The position numbers and the translations under genes were made by a program. DNA of 6,168 bases from an uncultured Planctomycetaceae bacterium. Lineage in GTDB: Bacteria; Planctomycetota; Planctomycetia; Pirellulales; Pirellulaceae. Position 1 is the stretch's first letter. Every line of letters starts with the position of its first letter. Location of the stretch: positions 1-6,168 of the forward strand of contig CALBTA010000146.1 of the NCBI GenBank assembly GCA_937967755.1, written 5' to 3'. The notes under the pieces are model-generated. The model had not been told where the DNA came from and did not search any database. It saw only the letters and a program-made list of their open reading frames with translations. Shown one piece after another: positions 1 to 6,168 of this stretch.

Positions 1-14
1 GAAAAGGATTTCCC

Positions 15-815
15 ATGTCGTGCCGCGTTCTGCTGCTCTCGTGCTTCGTTCTGCTGGCTGCTTCGCCGTGTGTACACCTCTTTGGTGCGGACTTTCGCAT
101 TGAGACCAAAGTCTTTTCCGGTGACGAAACTAGCCCGCAGTTCGAGAACGTTACCATTTCGCAGCGCGGTATCGTCTACGATTTTCTCGGCGGCCCGCTG
201 CTTTCGGATTCGATCGCTGAGGTGACGATCTACGACCCCCGCGGTCGCCACTTCACCCTGTTGGATGTGAACCGCCAGGTAAAAACTCGGATTCAAGAGG
301 ACGCCCTGCTCCAGTTCGTTGCCGAAGTCAAGATTCGCGCGCTGCAAACCGGAGCGGCGCTGGCACGCGAGGCGGCGCAGCCGAACTTCCGCGCGAAGTT
401 CGACCAACAGTTGCGCCAACTTTCCTTGACCGGCGACCGCTATTCCTACGTCGCTATGGCGGGTTCAGAGCGCTTTCCAAACGCCCAAACTTCAGCCGAA
501 TACTTCAACTTTATCGACATGTACGCCCGGCTTAACGCCACGCGCGTCGGTGCCATGCCGCCGCAGGCCCGGTTGGAACTGAACCGTCAGTTGGCTGAAC
601 ATGAACTGCTGCCGGCGTCGATCGAGCGGACGATCCGTTCGCGCAATCCGCTGCTGGGCAAGTCGAAAGTTGTTCGCAGTGAACATGCCATGGTCTGGCG
701 GCTGCTTCGCCAGGATCAGAAGTGGATCGACAAGGCTGCAAAGCAGCGGGCCGAATTCCCATCCGTTTCATTCGGCGAATATCGCGGACTGCCCGCCGGG
801 GGCGATGCGCAGTGA
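15..815 (+). CDS. Predicted exported protein of unknown function, 266 aa
   Basis: I do not recognise a named family. The ATG is preceded by AAGGA (4-8) with a 6-nt spacer, which supports this start. Residues 1-25 form a signal peptide: one Arg near the start, a hydrophobic stretch LLLSCFVLLAA, and a likely cleavage after the Ala in LFGA (about residue 25). The Cys at 19 sits in ASPC, which is not a good lipobox, so a soluble exported protein is more likely than a lipoprotein. Residues 27-92 look beta-rich, with alternating hydrophobic positions (TISQRGIVYDFL, EVTIYDPRGRHFTLLDV). Residues 94-245 look mainly helical and basic. The N-terminal pattern loosely resembles LolA- or DUF4412-like periplasmic beta folds, but that is only a guess. 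No catalytic motif is visible. It lies 154 bp upstream of argH, with a hairpin and a promoter candidate between them, so it is probably transcribed separately. Confidence 0.85.
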   Translation: MSCRVLLLSCFVLLAASPCVHLFGADFRIETKVFSGDETSPQFENVTISQRGIVYDFLGGPLLSDSIAEVTIYDPRGRHFTLLDVNRQVKTRIQEDALLQFVAEVKIRALQTGAALAREAAQPNFRAKFDQQLRQLSLTGDRYSYVAMAGSERFPNAQTSAEYFNFIDMYARLNATRVGAMPPQARLELNRQLAEHELLPASIERTIRSRNPLLGKSKVVRSEHAMVWRLLRQDQKWIDKAAKQRAEFPSVSFGEYRGLPAGGDAQ

Positions 816-842
816 TGCGGTTGTGCCGTTTCTAACGCTGGC

Positions 843-877
843 CGCTGCCTATTCCTTAGGCAGCGCGGCTGCGCCGC
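843..877 (+). terminator. Two tandem hairpins after the first gene (possible terminator)
   Basis: The first hairpin has a perfect 9-bp stem (843-851 with 857-865, arms CGCTGCCTA and TAGGCAGCG) and a 5-nt loop. The second overlaps its 3' foot by one base: GCGGC at 865-869 pairs with GCCGC at 873-877 around a 3-nt loop. The position, 28 nt past the stop at 815, suits a transcription end point. There is no T-tract after either stem, so this is not a standard intrinsic terminator. Rho-assisted termination or 3'-end protection are alternatives. Confidence 0.4.
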
Positions 878-880
878 TCG

Positions 881-909
881 TTGACACTTCGACGTAACCT
901 GTTTAGTCT
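881..909 (+). promoter_or_regulatory. Candidate sigma-70-type promoter for argH
   Basis: A perfect TTGACA -35 box lies at 881-886. After a 17-nt spacer comes TAGTCT at 904-909, which keeps the T, A and final T of the -10 consensus. Transcription would begin near 915-917 and give a leader of about 55 nt before the argH start at 970. The placement, just after the tandem hairpins and before argH, is what a new transcription unit would need. The -10 box is weak (3 of 6 matches), so this is a prediction only. Confidence 0.45.
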
Positions 910-922
910 GAAAGTGTTGTAG

Positions 923-938
923 TGCGCGCCTGCGCGCC
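923..938. repeat. Perfect tandem duplication of an 8-bp GC-rich unit
   Basis: TGCGCGCC occurs twice in immediate succession (923-930 and 931-938) in the predicted argH leader. Each copy contains the palindrome GCGCGC, so the pair could also be an operator-like site or a small RNA structure. Its role is unknown and chance is possible in GC-rich DNA. Confidence 0.5.
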
Positions 939-958
939 AGGTGAACGTGTCGAAAAAT

Positions 959-962
959 GAGG
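959..962 (+). promoter_or_regulatory. Shine-Dalgarno that decides the TTG start of argH
   Basis: GAGG ends 7 nt before the TTG at 970. The same frame is closed by a TGA at 958-960, so no upstream start is possible. The next start-like codons, GTG at 1021 and ATG at 1024, would remove the conserved N-terminal segment SRGGVF. The ribosome-binding site and conservation therefore both favour TTG. Confidence 0.6.
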
Positions 963-969
963 CAAACGC

Positions 970-2346
970 TTGTCGAGCCCTTCCCGCGGCGGAGTTTTCC
1001 AACAGGCGACGGACCGCCGAGTGATGCAGTTTAGCGAAAGCGTCAGCTTCGACGCCCGGCTGGCCGCTCACGACATCGCGGGGTCCACCGCTCACGCCCA
1101 AATGTTGGCCAAAGTCGGGCTGATCGACGAAGACGAGTGCCGTCAGATTGTCGAAACGTTGGCAGAAATTGGTGAGGAAATCGCCAGCGGGAATTTCCAC
1201 TTCCAGGAAGAACTGGAAGACGTTCACATGAATATCGAGGCGGCGCTGACCGACCGCCTGGGCGATATCGGAAGGAAACTTCACACCGCCCGCAGTCGAA
1301 ATGACCAAATCGCCACCGATTTGCGTCTGTGGTCGCGCGACGCCATCGACCGAATCGATGGCCTGCTGCTGGATTTGCAACGGGCGTTCGTCGGCCGGTG
1401 CGACGCGGATATCGACGTGATTGTTCCGGCCTACACCCATTTACAAAGGGCGCAGCCGGTGTTGGCGGCCCATTATTGGTTGGCCTATGCCGAAAAGTTC
1501 CAGCGCGACCGCGGCCGGCTGGCCGATTGCCGCAAGCGTCTGAACGTCAGCCCGTTGGGCGCTGCCGCGCTGGCGGGCGCTTCGCTGCCGATTGATCGGG
1601 AAGACACCGCCCGCAGGTTGGGCTTCGACGGCGTCGCAGCCAACAGCCTGGATATTTCGAGCGACCGCGACTTCGTCATCGAACTAGCGCTGGCCCTGAC
1701 GATGATCGCCGAACACCTTAGCACCTGGGCCGAAGAATGGATCTTGTGGGCGACTGCCGAGTTCAACTTCATCAAACTGCCGCAGCAGTTTTGCACCGGC
1801 TCGTCGATCATGCCGCAGAAGATCAACCCGGATGTTTGCGAATTGATTCGCGGCAAAACCGCCCGCGTCGTCGGTAACCTGAACACGCTGTTGGTATTGG
1901 TGAAGGGGCTGCCGCTGGCCTACAACCGCGATCTGCAAGAAGACAAACCGCCGCTGTTCGATTCGGTCGACACCGTCGAGGCATGCCTGGAACTTGCGGC
2001 CCCTCTCGTCGCTGGAGCGGAATTGCAAACAAATTCGATCGCCGCCCGATTGGAAGATGGCTACCTCGACGCCACGACGTTGATGGAACATCTGATCCAG
2101 CGCGGCCTGCCGCAAAGAACGGCCCACCACCTCGTGGGCAGCCTCGTCGCCACAGCGATGGAAACAGGCGTTCGGCTCAGCGACTTGACTTTGGAGCAAA
2201 TGCAGGCGGCGGAGCCGACGCTGGACGAGAGCGTGTTTCAATCCCTCGGTGTTGAGAACGCGGTGAAGGCGTTTGTCAGCTACGGTTCGACCTCACCGAA
2301 TGAAGTGCGGAAGCAAGTAGAGATTTGGAAGCAGCGATTGACGTAG
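970..2346 (+). CDS. argH: Argininosuccinate lyase, 458 aa
   Basis: Cytoplasmic enzyme of the fumarase/aspartase superfamily. It splits argininosuccinate into arginine and fumarate, the last step of arginine biosynthesis, and acts as a homotetramer in known members. The length of 458 aa is normal for the family. Visible motifs in order: N-terminal SRGGVF (5-10, matching the usual WGGRF region); SFD (26-28); HTARSRNDQ (105-113); YTHLQRAQP (155-163) with the catalytic-base histidine H157; SPLGAAALAG (194-203); and the superfamily signature GSSIMPQKINPD (277-288), where S278 is the likely catalytic serine and K284 and N286 are the invariant Lys and Asn. YNRDLQEDK (318-326) follows. Ile285 replaces the second Lys common in other ArgH proteins, but that position is variable in the superfamily signature. 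All key residues are present, so the enzyme should be active. Translation starts at TTG. No other arg gene is adjacent. Confidence 0.97.
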   Translation: MSSPSRGGVFQQATDRRVMQFSESVSFDARLAAHDIAGSTAHAQMLAKVGLIDEDECRQIVETLAEIGEEIASGNFHFQEELEDVHMNIEAALTDRLGDIGRKLHTARSRNDQIATDLRLWSRDAIDRIDGLLLDLQRAFVGRCDADIDVIVPAYTHLQRAQPVLAAHYWLAYAEKFQRDRGRLADCRKRLNVSPLGAAALAGASLPIDREDTARRLGFDGVAANSLDISSDRDFVIELALALTMIAEHLSTWAEEWILWATAEFNFIKLPQQFCTGSSIMPQKINPDVCELIRGKTARVVGNLNTLLVLVKGLPLAYNRDLQEDKPPLFDSVDTVEACLELAAPLVAGAELQTNSIAARLEDGYLDATTLMEHLIQRGLPQRTAHHLVGSLVATAMETGVRLSDLTLEQMQAAEPTLDESVFQSLGVENAVKAFVSYGSTSPNEVRKQVEIWKQRLT

Positions 2347-2359
2347 GGCGGCAAAAGCA

Positions 2360-2494
2360 ATTCCTCTCCCCCTGGGAGAGGTTAGGAGAGGGCAAGCAAG
2401 CGAATGGATGAATTGAGAATTGGATAACGAAACATTGGGCGCGTAACGTTGACCGCCCTCACCCCGACCCTCCCCCAAAGGGAGAGGGAGGAAT
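2360..2494. repeat. Intergenic element with GC-rich inverted arms (MITE/REP-like)
   Basis: The left arm (2360-2393) and right arm (2455-2494) are imperfect inverted copies. The reverse complement of the left arm begins GCCCTC and ends GAGAGG..AAT, and the right arm begins GCCCTC and ends GGAGGAAT. Each arm also folds on itself. In the left arm CCTCTCCC (2363-2370) pairs perfectly with GGGAGAGG (2374-2381) around a 3-nt loop. In the right arm 2468-2476 pairs with 2480-2488 with one C-A mismatch and an AAA loop. About 60 bp of unrelated sequence lie between the arms. There is no reading frame for a transposase, so if mobile it would be moved in trans. It fills most of the argH-HEAT gap and could also act as a transcription or mRNA-stability structure. 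Confidence 0.7.
2487..2491 (+). promoter_or_regulatory. Shine-Dalgarno of the HEAT protein, inside the repeat arm
   Basis: GGAGG lies 11 nt before the ATG at 2503, a slightly long spacer, within a purine-rich run that is the outer end of the right repeat arm. It supports the ATG start over the TTG at 2449, which lies inside the element. Because the same bases can pair with the arm's pyrimidine half (2468-2476) or with the left arm, folding could partly hide the ribosome-binding site. Confidence 0.55.
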
Positions 2495-2502
2495 CTGACA
2501 CC

Positions 2503-4791
2503 ATGACGAAACTACAAGAACAATTCGCAGTCCTGACGATTACCTTGTGTGTCGGAACCTTATGGTCAGCGGTCCTTTCCGCTCAAGATCCGTCCGGCCC
2601 GACGGAAGAAGACGTTGCTGCGGCGCAAGAGGCGCTGCGCGAGCGGCAACGGGCGGCCGAAGAGGCTGAGCGGATGCGGCCAGTGCTCGAAGCGATCGCC
2701 GAAACGAATCCGACTTCACCGGTGGAACTAATGGGGGCGGTTGATTCGCTTGTCGACCTGGATCAACCGGAGGAAGCGAAGAAGTACATGCGGAAACTGC
2801 TGTCGTTGAAGTTGAACGATGAAGCGATGTACGTGTTGCAGCGTAAGGTTGGTTCAGGTGTGTTCTTTAAGATTTCAGTCGACAAGCGCTACCACCCCGA
2901 AGGCCAGCAATTGGCCGACGGCGTTCTGGCCGCCGCGCACAAGCAGTCGCGAAACCCAGCGGCCATCGCGAAGTTGGTTGGCGAATTGAACGACCCTTCG
3001 CCTTCGGTTCGGGCGCTGGCGATCAGCGATTTGCGCAGCGCCGGCTACGATGCGGTGCTGGCGATGATCGCGGCAATCGCCGATCAAGGCCGTGCCGCGG
3101 AGCATGAAAAAATCCGTGTCGCCCTGTACCAAATGGGCGATTTGGCGATCGATCCACTGATCGGCACGTTGGCATCCGGCGATGCGAACCTGATGGCGCA
3201 GTCCATTGAGGTCCTCGGACTTTTGGAAACTTCCCAAGCGACCCCGTACCTCATTCACCCGCTGCACAGCGAGCGTTCGCCGGACACACTCAAGCAAGCC
3301 GCCGCGCTCGCGCTCGACCGCATCGTGCGATCCGTTCCCACCGAGGGCGATGCCCAAATCTATCTGCAGAAACGGGTCGAGCAACTCGCGGCCGGCGATC
3401 TGCCCAAACAAGCGGTCGCCGACGGCACCATCGAACTGTGGCTGTGGCACGAAGGCAAAAAGCTTCCCGTACCGCTGCTTTACGACGCCCGCGATGCGGC
3501 GTTTGTTGTGGCGGCGCAGTTGGCCAGCGACCTTTATGATCTGTGGCCGGAAAACCCGGCCTACCGCCGCACCTACCTGATGGCCATTTTGGAATCGGGC
3601 AAGCTGTTGGCCGGGTTGGATCGTTCGCTACCCGGCGGGCCAGGGTCCGCCCGCGAACTGGCGGGCCAGACGGGTGTCGCCGCGGTCGAAGATGTGTTGG
3701 TCAGCGCGATGGAGCAACACCGCTTGGCCGCCGCAATCGGCGCGGCGGAAGTGCTCGGCGACATCGGCGACGGACAACTGCTGCTATCGCTCGACGGTCG
3801 CCAACGGCCTTTGCTGCAAGCGCTGACGCATGGGAACCGCCGGCTGCGGTTCGCCGCCGCGGAAGCGATCATGAAGATCGATCCCCACCATGATTACCCC
3901 GGGGCGAGCCGCTTGCCGGAAACCTTGGGGTACCTCGCGGCCAGCGCCGGCATTCGCCGCGTGTTGATCGGGCACCCGCGGACCTCGGACGCTCAGTCGC
4001 TGGTCGGCATGCTGGATCAGATGGGCTTCGAGGCGATCACCGCGACCAACGGCCGTGAACTTTTCCTAAAGGCAACATCCTCCCCCGACTTTGAATTGAT
4101 TTTTCTCAGCGACCGCATCAACGACCCGCCGTTGGACGAAACGTTGCAATTGTTCCGACGCGATCGCCGCACCGCCGGCGTGCCAATCGCGCTGATGGTG
4201 CGGGAGGAAAATCTCCGCAGTCAACAACTGCAGGCCGAAGACGACCCGCTGACTGCCGCGTTTCCCAGGCCGCACGACCCCAAGGCGGTTGAGTTCCAAG
4301 TCCGGCGGATGATTGAAATGGCTGGCCGCAGCGGCATCACCGACGAAGAGCGCCGTCGGCATGCGTCGGCATCGTTGGCCTGGCTTTCCGTGCTGGCGGG
4401 GTCGCCAAAACAGTATGGTTTCTACGATTTGCTGCGCGTTGAGCCGGCTGTGATTACCGCGCTGTACACCGGCCCTGTGCCCGACCGCGCCGCCGAAGTG
4501 CTTGGCCATTTCGGAACCACCGATTCGCAACGGGCGCTGGTGACGTTCGCCAGCCAAAACGCCCGTCCGCTTTCTGACCGGCAGGCCGCTTCGGAAGCGT
4601 TTGACGCCGCCGCCAACCGACGAGGCCTGATGCTCAATGACGATGATATCGACCGGCAGTACCGCCGCTATAACCTAAGCGAACGGCTCGACGGCGGGAC
4701 GCAAGCCGTGCTCGGCCAAATGCTGGACACGATTGAACGCCAGCTCAGCATCCAACGCACCGGCGAGCCGCCGAAGGCGAAGGCCGAATAA
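2503..4791 (+). CDS. Predicted exported HEAT-repeat protein with an embedded receiver-like domain, 762 aa
   Basis: No named family recognised. The open frame reaches back to a TTG at 2449, but those 18 codons come from the repeat element. The ATG at 2503 has an SD and begins a signal peptide: Lys3, a hydrophobic core at 8-26, and likely cleavage after LSA (about 27). Next come a charged, Glu/Arg-rich helix (34-60), HEAT-like helical pairs at about 150-275 (AIAKLVGELNDPSPSVRALA, then DLAIDPLIGTLASGDANLMA), a middle part, and another HEAT-like block at about 396-462. Residues 484-607 have the alternating pattern of a CheY-like receiver: RRVLIG, a helix, FELIFLS, VPIALMV, then AAFPRPHDP. The acidic pair after strand 1 is HP (491-492), the acceptor position is Ser536 with Asp537 next to it, and the usual Lys of strand 5 is Arg589. 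It should therefore not be phosphorylated in the normal way. A further helical region follows (618-745). A protein-interaction scaffold outside the cytoplasm is the most that can be inferred. Confidence 0.85.
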   Translation: MTKLQEQFAVLTITLCVGTLWSAVLSAQDPSGPTEEDVAAAQEALRERQRAAEEAERMRPVLEAIAETNPTSPVELMGAVDSLVDLDQPEEAKKYMRKLLSLKLNDEAMYVLQRKVGSGVFFKISVDKRYHPEGQQLADGVLAAAHKQSRNPAAIAKLVGELNDPSPSVRALAISDLRSAGYDAVLAMIAAIADQGRAAEHEKIRVALYQMGDLAIDPLIGTLASGDANLMAQSIEVLGLLETSQATPYLIHPLHSERSPDTLKQAAALALDRIVRSVPTEGDAQIYLQKRVEQLAAGDLPKQAVADGTIELWLWHEGKKLPVPLLYDARDAAFVVAAQLASDLYDLWPENPAYRRTYLMAILESGKLLAGLDRSLPGGPGSARELAGQTGVAAVEDVLVSAMEQHRLAAAIGAAEVLGDIGDGQLLLSLDGRQRPLLQALTHGNRRLRFAAAEAIMKIDPHHDYPGASRLPETLGYLAASAGIRRVLIGHPRTSDAQSLVGMLDQMGFEAITATNGRELFLKATSSPDFELIFLSDRINDPPLDETLQLFRRDRRTAGVPIALMVREENLRSQQLQAEDDPLTAAFPRPHDPKAVEFQVRRMIEMAGRSGITDEERRRHASASLAWLSVLAGSPKQYGFYDLLRVEPAVITALYTGPVPDRAAEVLGHFGTTDSQRALVTFASQNARPLSDRQAASEAFDAAANRRGLMLNDDDIDRQYRRYNLSERLDGGTQAVLGQMLDTIERQLSIQRTGEPPKAKAE

Positions 4792-4797
4792 GAAATG

Positions 4798-4881
4798 CAA
4801 AATGACAAATGACAAACCATCACTAATCGCTTGCCGAGCATTGCCACTCTGTGCCTTTGTCATGGTGCATTCGTCATTTTG
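4798..4881. repeat. Intergenic inverted repeat with ATGAC-type arms
   Basis: CAAAATGACAAATG (4798-4811) is matched in inverted orientation at 4868-4881, 13 of 14 positions. Further in, GACAAA (4811-4816) pairs with TTTGTC (4856-4861), which leaves a 7-nt bulge on the right side. The arms enclose about 56 bp. The element is clearly AT-richer than the flanking genes. It has no coding potential of its own and fills nearly all of the gap between the HEAT protein and the sigma-54 activator. It is probably a non-autonomous dispersed repeat; a role as a transcribed hairpin is also possible. Confidence 0.6.
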
Positions 4882-4895
4882 AATTCTCGCCCCGC

Positions 4896-5957
4896 ATGTC
4901 TTCGTTATCGCACAACTCCGAACAAGGCCCGCCCATTCCGGGTTTGATCGGGTCGGGGCCGGCGATGAAAGCTGTCTACGCGGTGACCCGCAAGGTCGCC
5001 CGCACCAATGCTTCGGTCCTGTTGCTGGGCGAAACCGGAACCGGTAAGGAGATGATCGCCAGCGCGATCCACGCCCTCAGCGAGCGCGGCGGCGGACCGT
5101 TGGTGAAAGTGAACTGCGGCGCGCTCAGCGAGAACTTGTTGGAAAGCGAACTGTTCGGGCACGTTCGCGGGGCGTTCACTGGCGCGGTCAACAACCGGGC
5201 GGGCCGGTTCGAGGCGGCCCACGGCGGCACGGTATTTCTAGATGAGATCAATTCGACCTCGCTGCATCTGCAGGTGAAATTGTTGCGAGTGCTGCAGCAG
5301 AAAGAATTTGAACGCGTCGGCGATACGGAAACCGTCCGCGTTGATACGCGCGTCATCGCTGCGAGCAACCGCGATTTGATGGACGAAGTCGACGCGGAGC
5401 GGTTTCGCGAAGATCTTTACTGGCGGCTGAACGTCGTGCCGATCACTATTCCGCCGCTCCGCGACCGGCGCGAGGATATTCCCGAATTGGTCGCGCATTT
5501 TCTTAACATCTACAGCGAAGCCAACGACCGCTACGTCGTTCACATCGCCCCCGCGGCGATGGAGGCTCTCAAGCAATACCACTGGCCCGGCAACGTGCGG
5601 GAGTTGCAGAACTACGTCGAACGGGCTGTCGTAATGGCCGAAGGGGACGAGCTAACGCCCGAGCTGTTGCCCGAAGTGGTCTTCGGCGGCCCAGCCCGCG
5701 GCAACGCTTCGCGCAGCAGCGGCATTCGCGGAGCCGACCTGGAAACGCTCACGTTTGAAGTCGTCCAACATGGCCTAAACAGCGCCAGCCCGCAGGAAGA
5801 CAGCCTGCACGCCAAAATCGTCAACCGGGTCGAGCGCGAATTAATCGCCCAAGTCATGCTGCAGTGCGACAACGTACAAACCAAAGCCGCCAAAAAGCTC
5901 GGCATCAACCGCAACACGCTGCATAAGAAATTGAAAGAGCATGGGTTTGATTCTTAA
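4896..5957 (+). CDS. Sigma-54-dependent transcriptional activator without a sensory domain, 353 aa
   Basis: Cytoplasmic bacterial enhancer-binding protein (NtrC/PspF class) that remodels the RNA polymerase-sigma-54 closed complex using ATP. The AAA+ domain spans about 14-262: Walker A GETGTGKE (45-52); an intact GAFTGA loop (92-97) that contacts sigma-54; Walker B TVFLDE (112-117); sensor I region VIAASN (153-158); the arginine-finger region FREDLYWRL (170-178); and sensor II WPGNVREL (230-237). A Gly/Ser/Arg-rich linker (264-280) leads to a Fis-type HTH (about 312-350, NVQTKAAKKLGINRNTLHKK). Only 13 residues precede the AAA+ domain, so there is no receiver, GAF or PAS domain; control must come in trans or through its own expression. 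The frame also opens at GTG 4851, but those 15 codons lie in the inverted repeat. ATG 4896 is chosen although it lacks a clear SD. The cognate promoters are not visible here. Confidence 0.93.
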   Translation: MSSLSHNSEQGPPIPGLIGSGPAMKAVYAVTRKVARTNASVLLLGETGTGKEMIASAIHALSERGGGPLVKVNCGALSENLLESELFGHVRGAFTGAVNNRAGRFEAAHGGTVFLDEINSTSLHLQVKLLRVLQQKEFERVGDTETVRVDTRVIAASNRDLMDEVDAERFREDLYWRLNVVPITIPPLRDRREDIPELVAHFLNIYSEANDRYVVHIAPAAMEALKQYHWPGNVRELQNYVERAVVMAEGDELTPELLPEVVFGGPARGNASRSSGIRGADLETLTFEVVQHGLNSASPQEDSLHAKIVNRVERELIAQVMLQCDNVQTKAAKKLGINRNTLHKKLKEHGFDS

Positions 5958-5982
5958 CTTGCTGATTGGCAAAGACTATCTC

Positions 5983-6168
5983 TCAAGCCAGAATCTCCTT
6001 CACCACATGCCCGTGTACGTCGGTTAGGCGGAAGTCTCTGCCTTGGCTGCGGATGCTGAGTTGTTCGTGGTCGATGCCGAGGAGGTAGAGCATCGTCGCG
6101 TGCAGATCGTGGACCGGGACGATGTCTTCGGCGGCGTTGTAGCCCAACTCGTCCGTTGCCCCGTAGCT
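5983..6168 (-). CDS. DUF1501 family protein, C-terminal 61 aa (partial)
   Basis: On the minus strand the frame runs from the window edge to a TGA at 5983-5985. The 61 residues contain [14 protein letters not shown], then [19 protein letters not shown], and the tail [19 protein letters not shown]. This closely fits the conserved end of DUF1501 proteins, a family abundant in planctomycetes, distantly related to alkaline phosphatase/sulfatase-like enzymes and usually exported by a Tat-type signal. Family members are usually about 450-480 aa, so only about an eighth is visible. In planctomycetes these genes usually sit beside a DUF1549/DUF1553 cytochrome-like gene, which would lie beyond 6168. 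The gene converges on the sigma-54 activator with a 25-bp gap and no clear terminator. Confidence 0.88.
   Translation of the reverse strand, partial: SYGATDELGYNAAEDIVPVHDLHATMLYLLGIDHEQLSIRSQGRDFRLTDVHGHVVKEILA

Noticed and set aside
957..1040. ATG at 957 as an alternative argH start
   Set aside because: It is in a different frame and stops within about 80 nt, and gives none of the conserved ArgH N-terminus.
856..1440. 194-codon open frame on the minus strand opposite argH
   Set aside because: It lies antisense to the clearly coding argH and its translation has no recognisable domain. Long antisense frames are common in GC-rich coding DNA.
2413..2449. Promoter for the HEAT gene within the repeat element (TTGGAT with TAACGT)
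   Set aside because: Both boxes match the consensus poorly and the spacer is 18 nt. This is not above chance in the AT-richer centre of the element.
3445..3470. TGGCAC resembling a sigma-54 -24 element
   Set aside because: It lies inside the HEAT coding sequence and no TTGC-type -12 element follows at the right spacing.
3543..3893. 116-codon plus-strand frame overlapping the HEAT gene
   Set aside because: It is an out-of-frame shadow with an Arg/Gly-rich translation typical of shifted GC-rich codons.
4357..4374. Short direct repeat of CGTCGGCAT
   Set aside because: It lies within a coding region with consistent codon use, is only two imperfectly spaced copies, and is explained by Arg/His/Ala/Ser codons.
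5958..5995. Bidirectional terminator between the activator and the DUF1501 gene
   Set aside because: TTGGC and GCCA could form only a weak stem with a long loop, there is no T-tract, and the right half lies inside the DUF1501 coding end.

Overview
The window looks like chromosomal DNA of a planctomycete, probably Pirellulales-like. The grounds are moderately high GC, exported HEAT-repeat proteins, a DUF1501 protein tail of the type abundant in that phylum, the form of the argininosuccinate lyase N-terminus, and short inverted-repeat elements between genes. The assignment is inferred from protein character only; no rRNA or other marker gene is present.

Layout from left to right: (1) 15-815 (+), an exported protein of unknown function. 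(2) 816-969, a non-coding gap with two tandem hairpins, a good TTGACA-type promoter candidate and a tandem 8-bp repeat. (3) 970-2346 (+), argH, complete, starting at TTG. (4) 2347-2502, a gap almost filled by a GC-rich element with inverted arms; its right arm also supplies the purine-rich ribosome-binding sequence of the next gene. (5) 2503-4791 (+), a 762-residue predicted exported protein with HEAT-like repeats and an embedded domain that resembles a degenerate response-regulator receiver. (6) 4792-4895, a gap holding a second, AT-richer inverted repeat. (7) 4896-5957 (+), a sigma-54 enhancer-binding protein with an intact AAA+ core and a Fis-type HTH but no N-terminal sensory domain. (8) 5983-6168 (-), the C-terminal end of a DUF1501 protein that runs off the window, convergent with the activator.

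ArgH carries out the last step of arginine biosynthesis and no other arg gene lies next to it. The four plus-strand genes are co-oriented, but gaps of 100-156 bp containing hairpins and repeats argue against one tight operon. The most unusual content is the exported HEAT/pseudo-receiver protein followed by a receiver-less sigma-54 activator. A functional link between them is possible, but only gene order supports it. Both intergenic repeats create false in-frame upstream starts, so the starts of the HEAT protein and the activator are set downstream of the repeat-derived codons. No mobile-element transposase, CRISPR array, tRNA or rRNA was seen.
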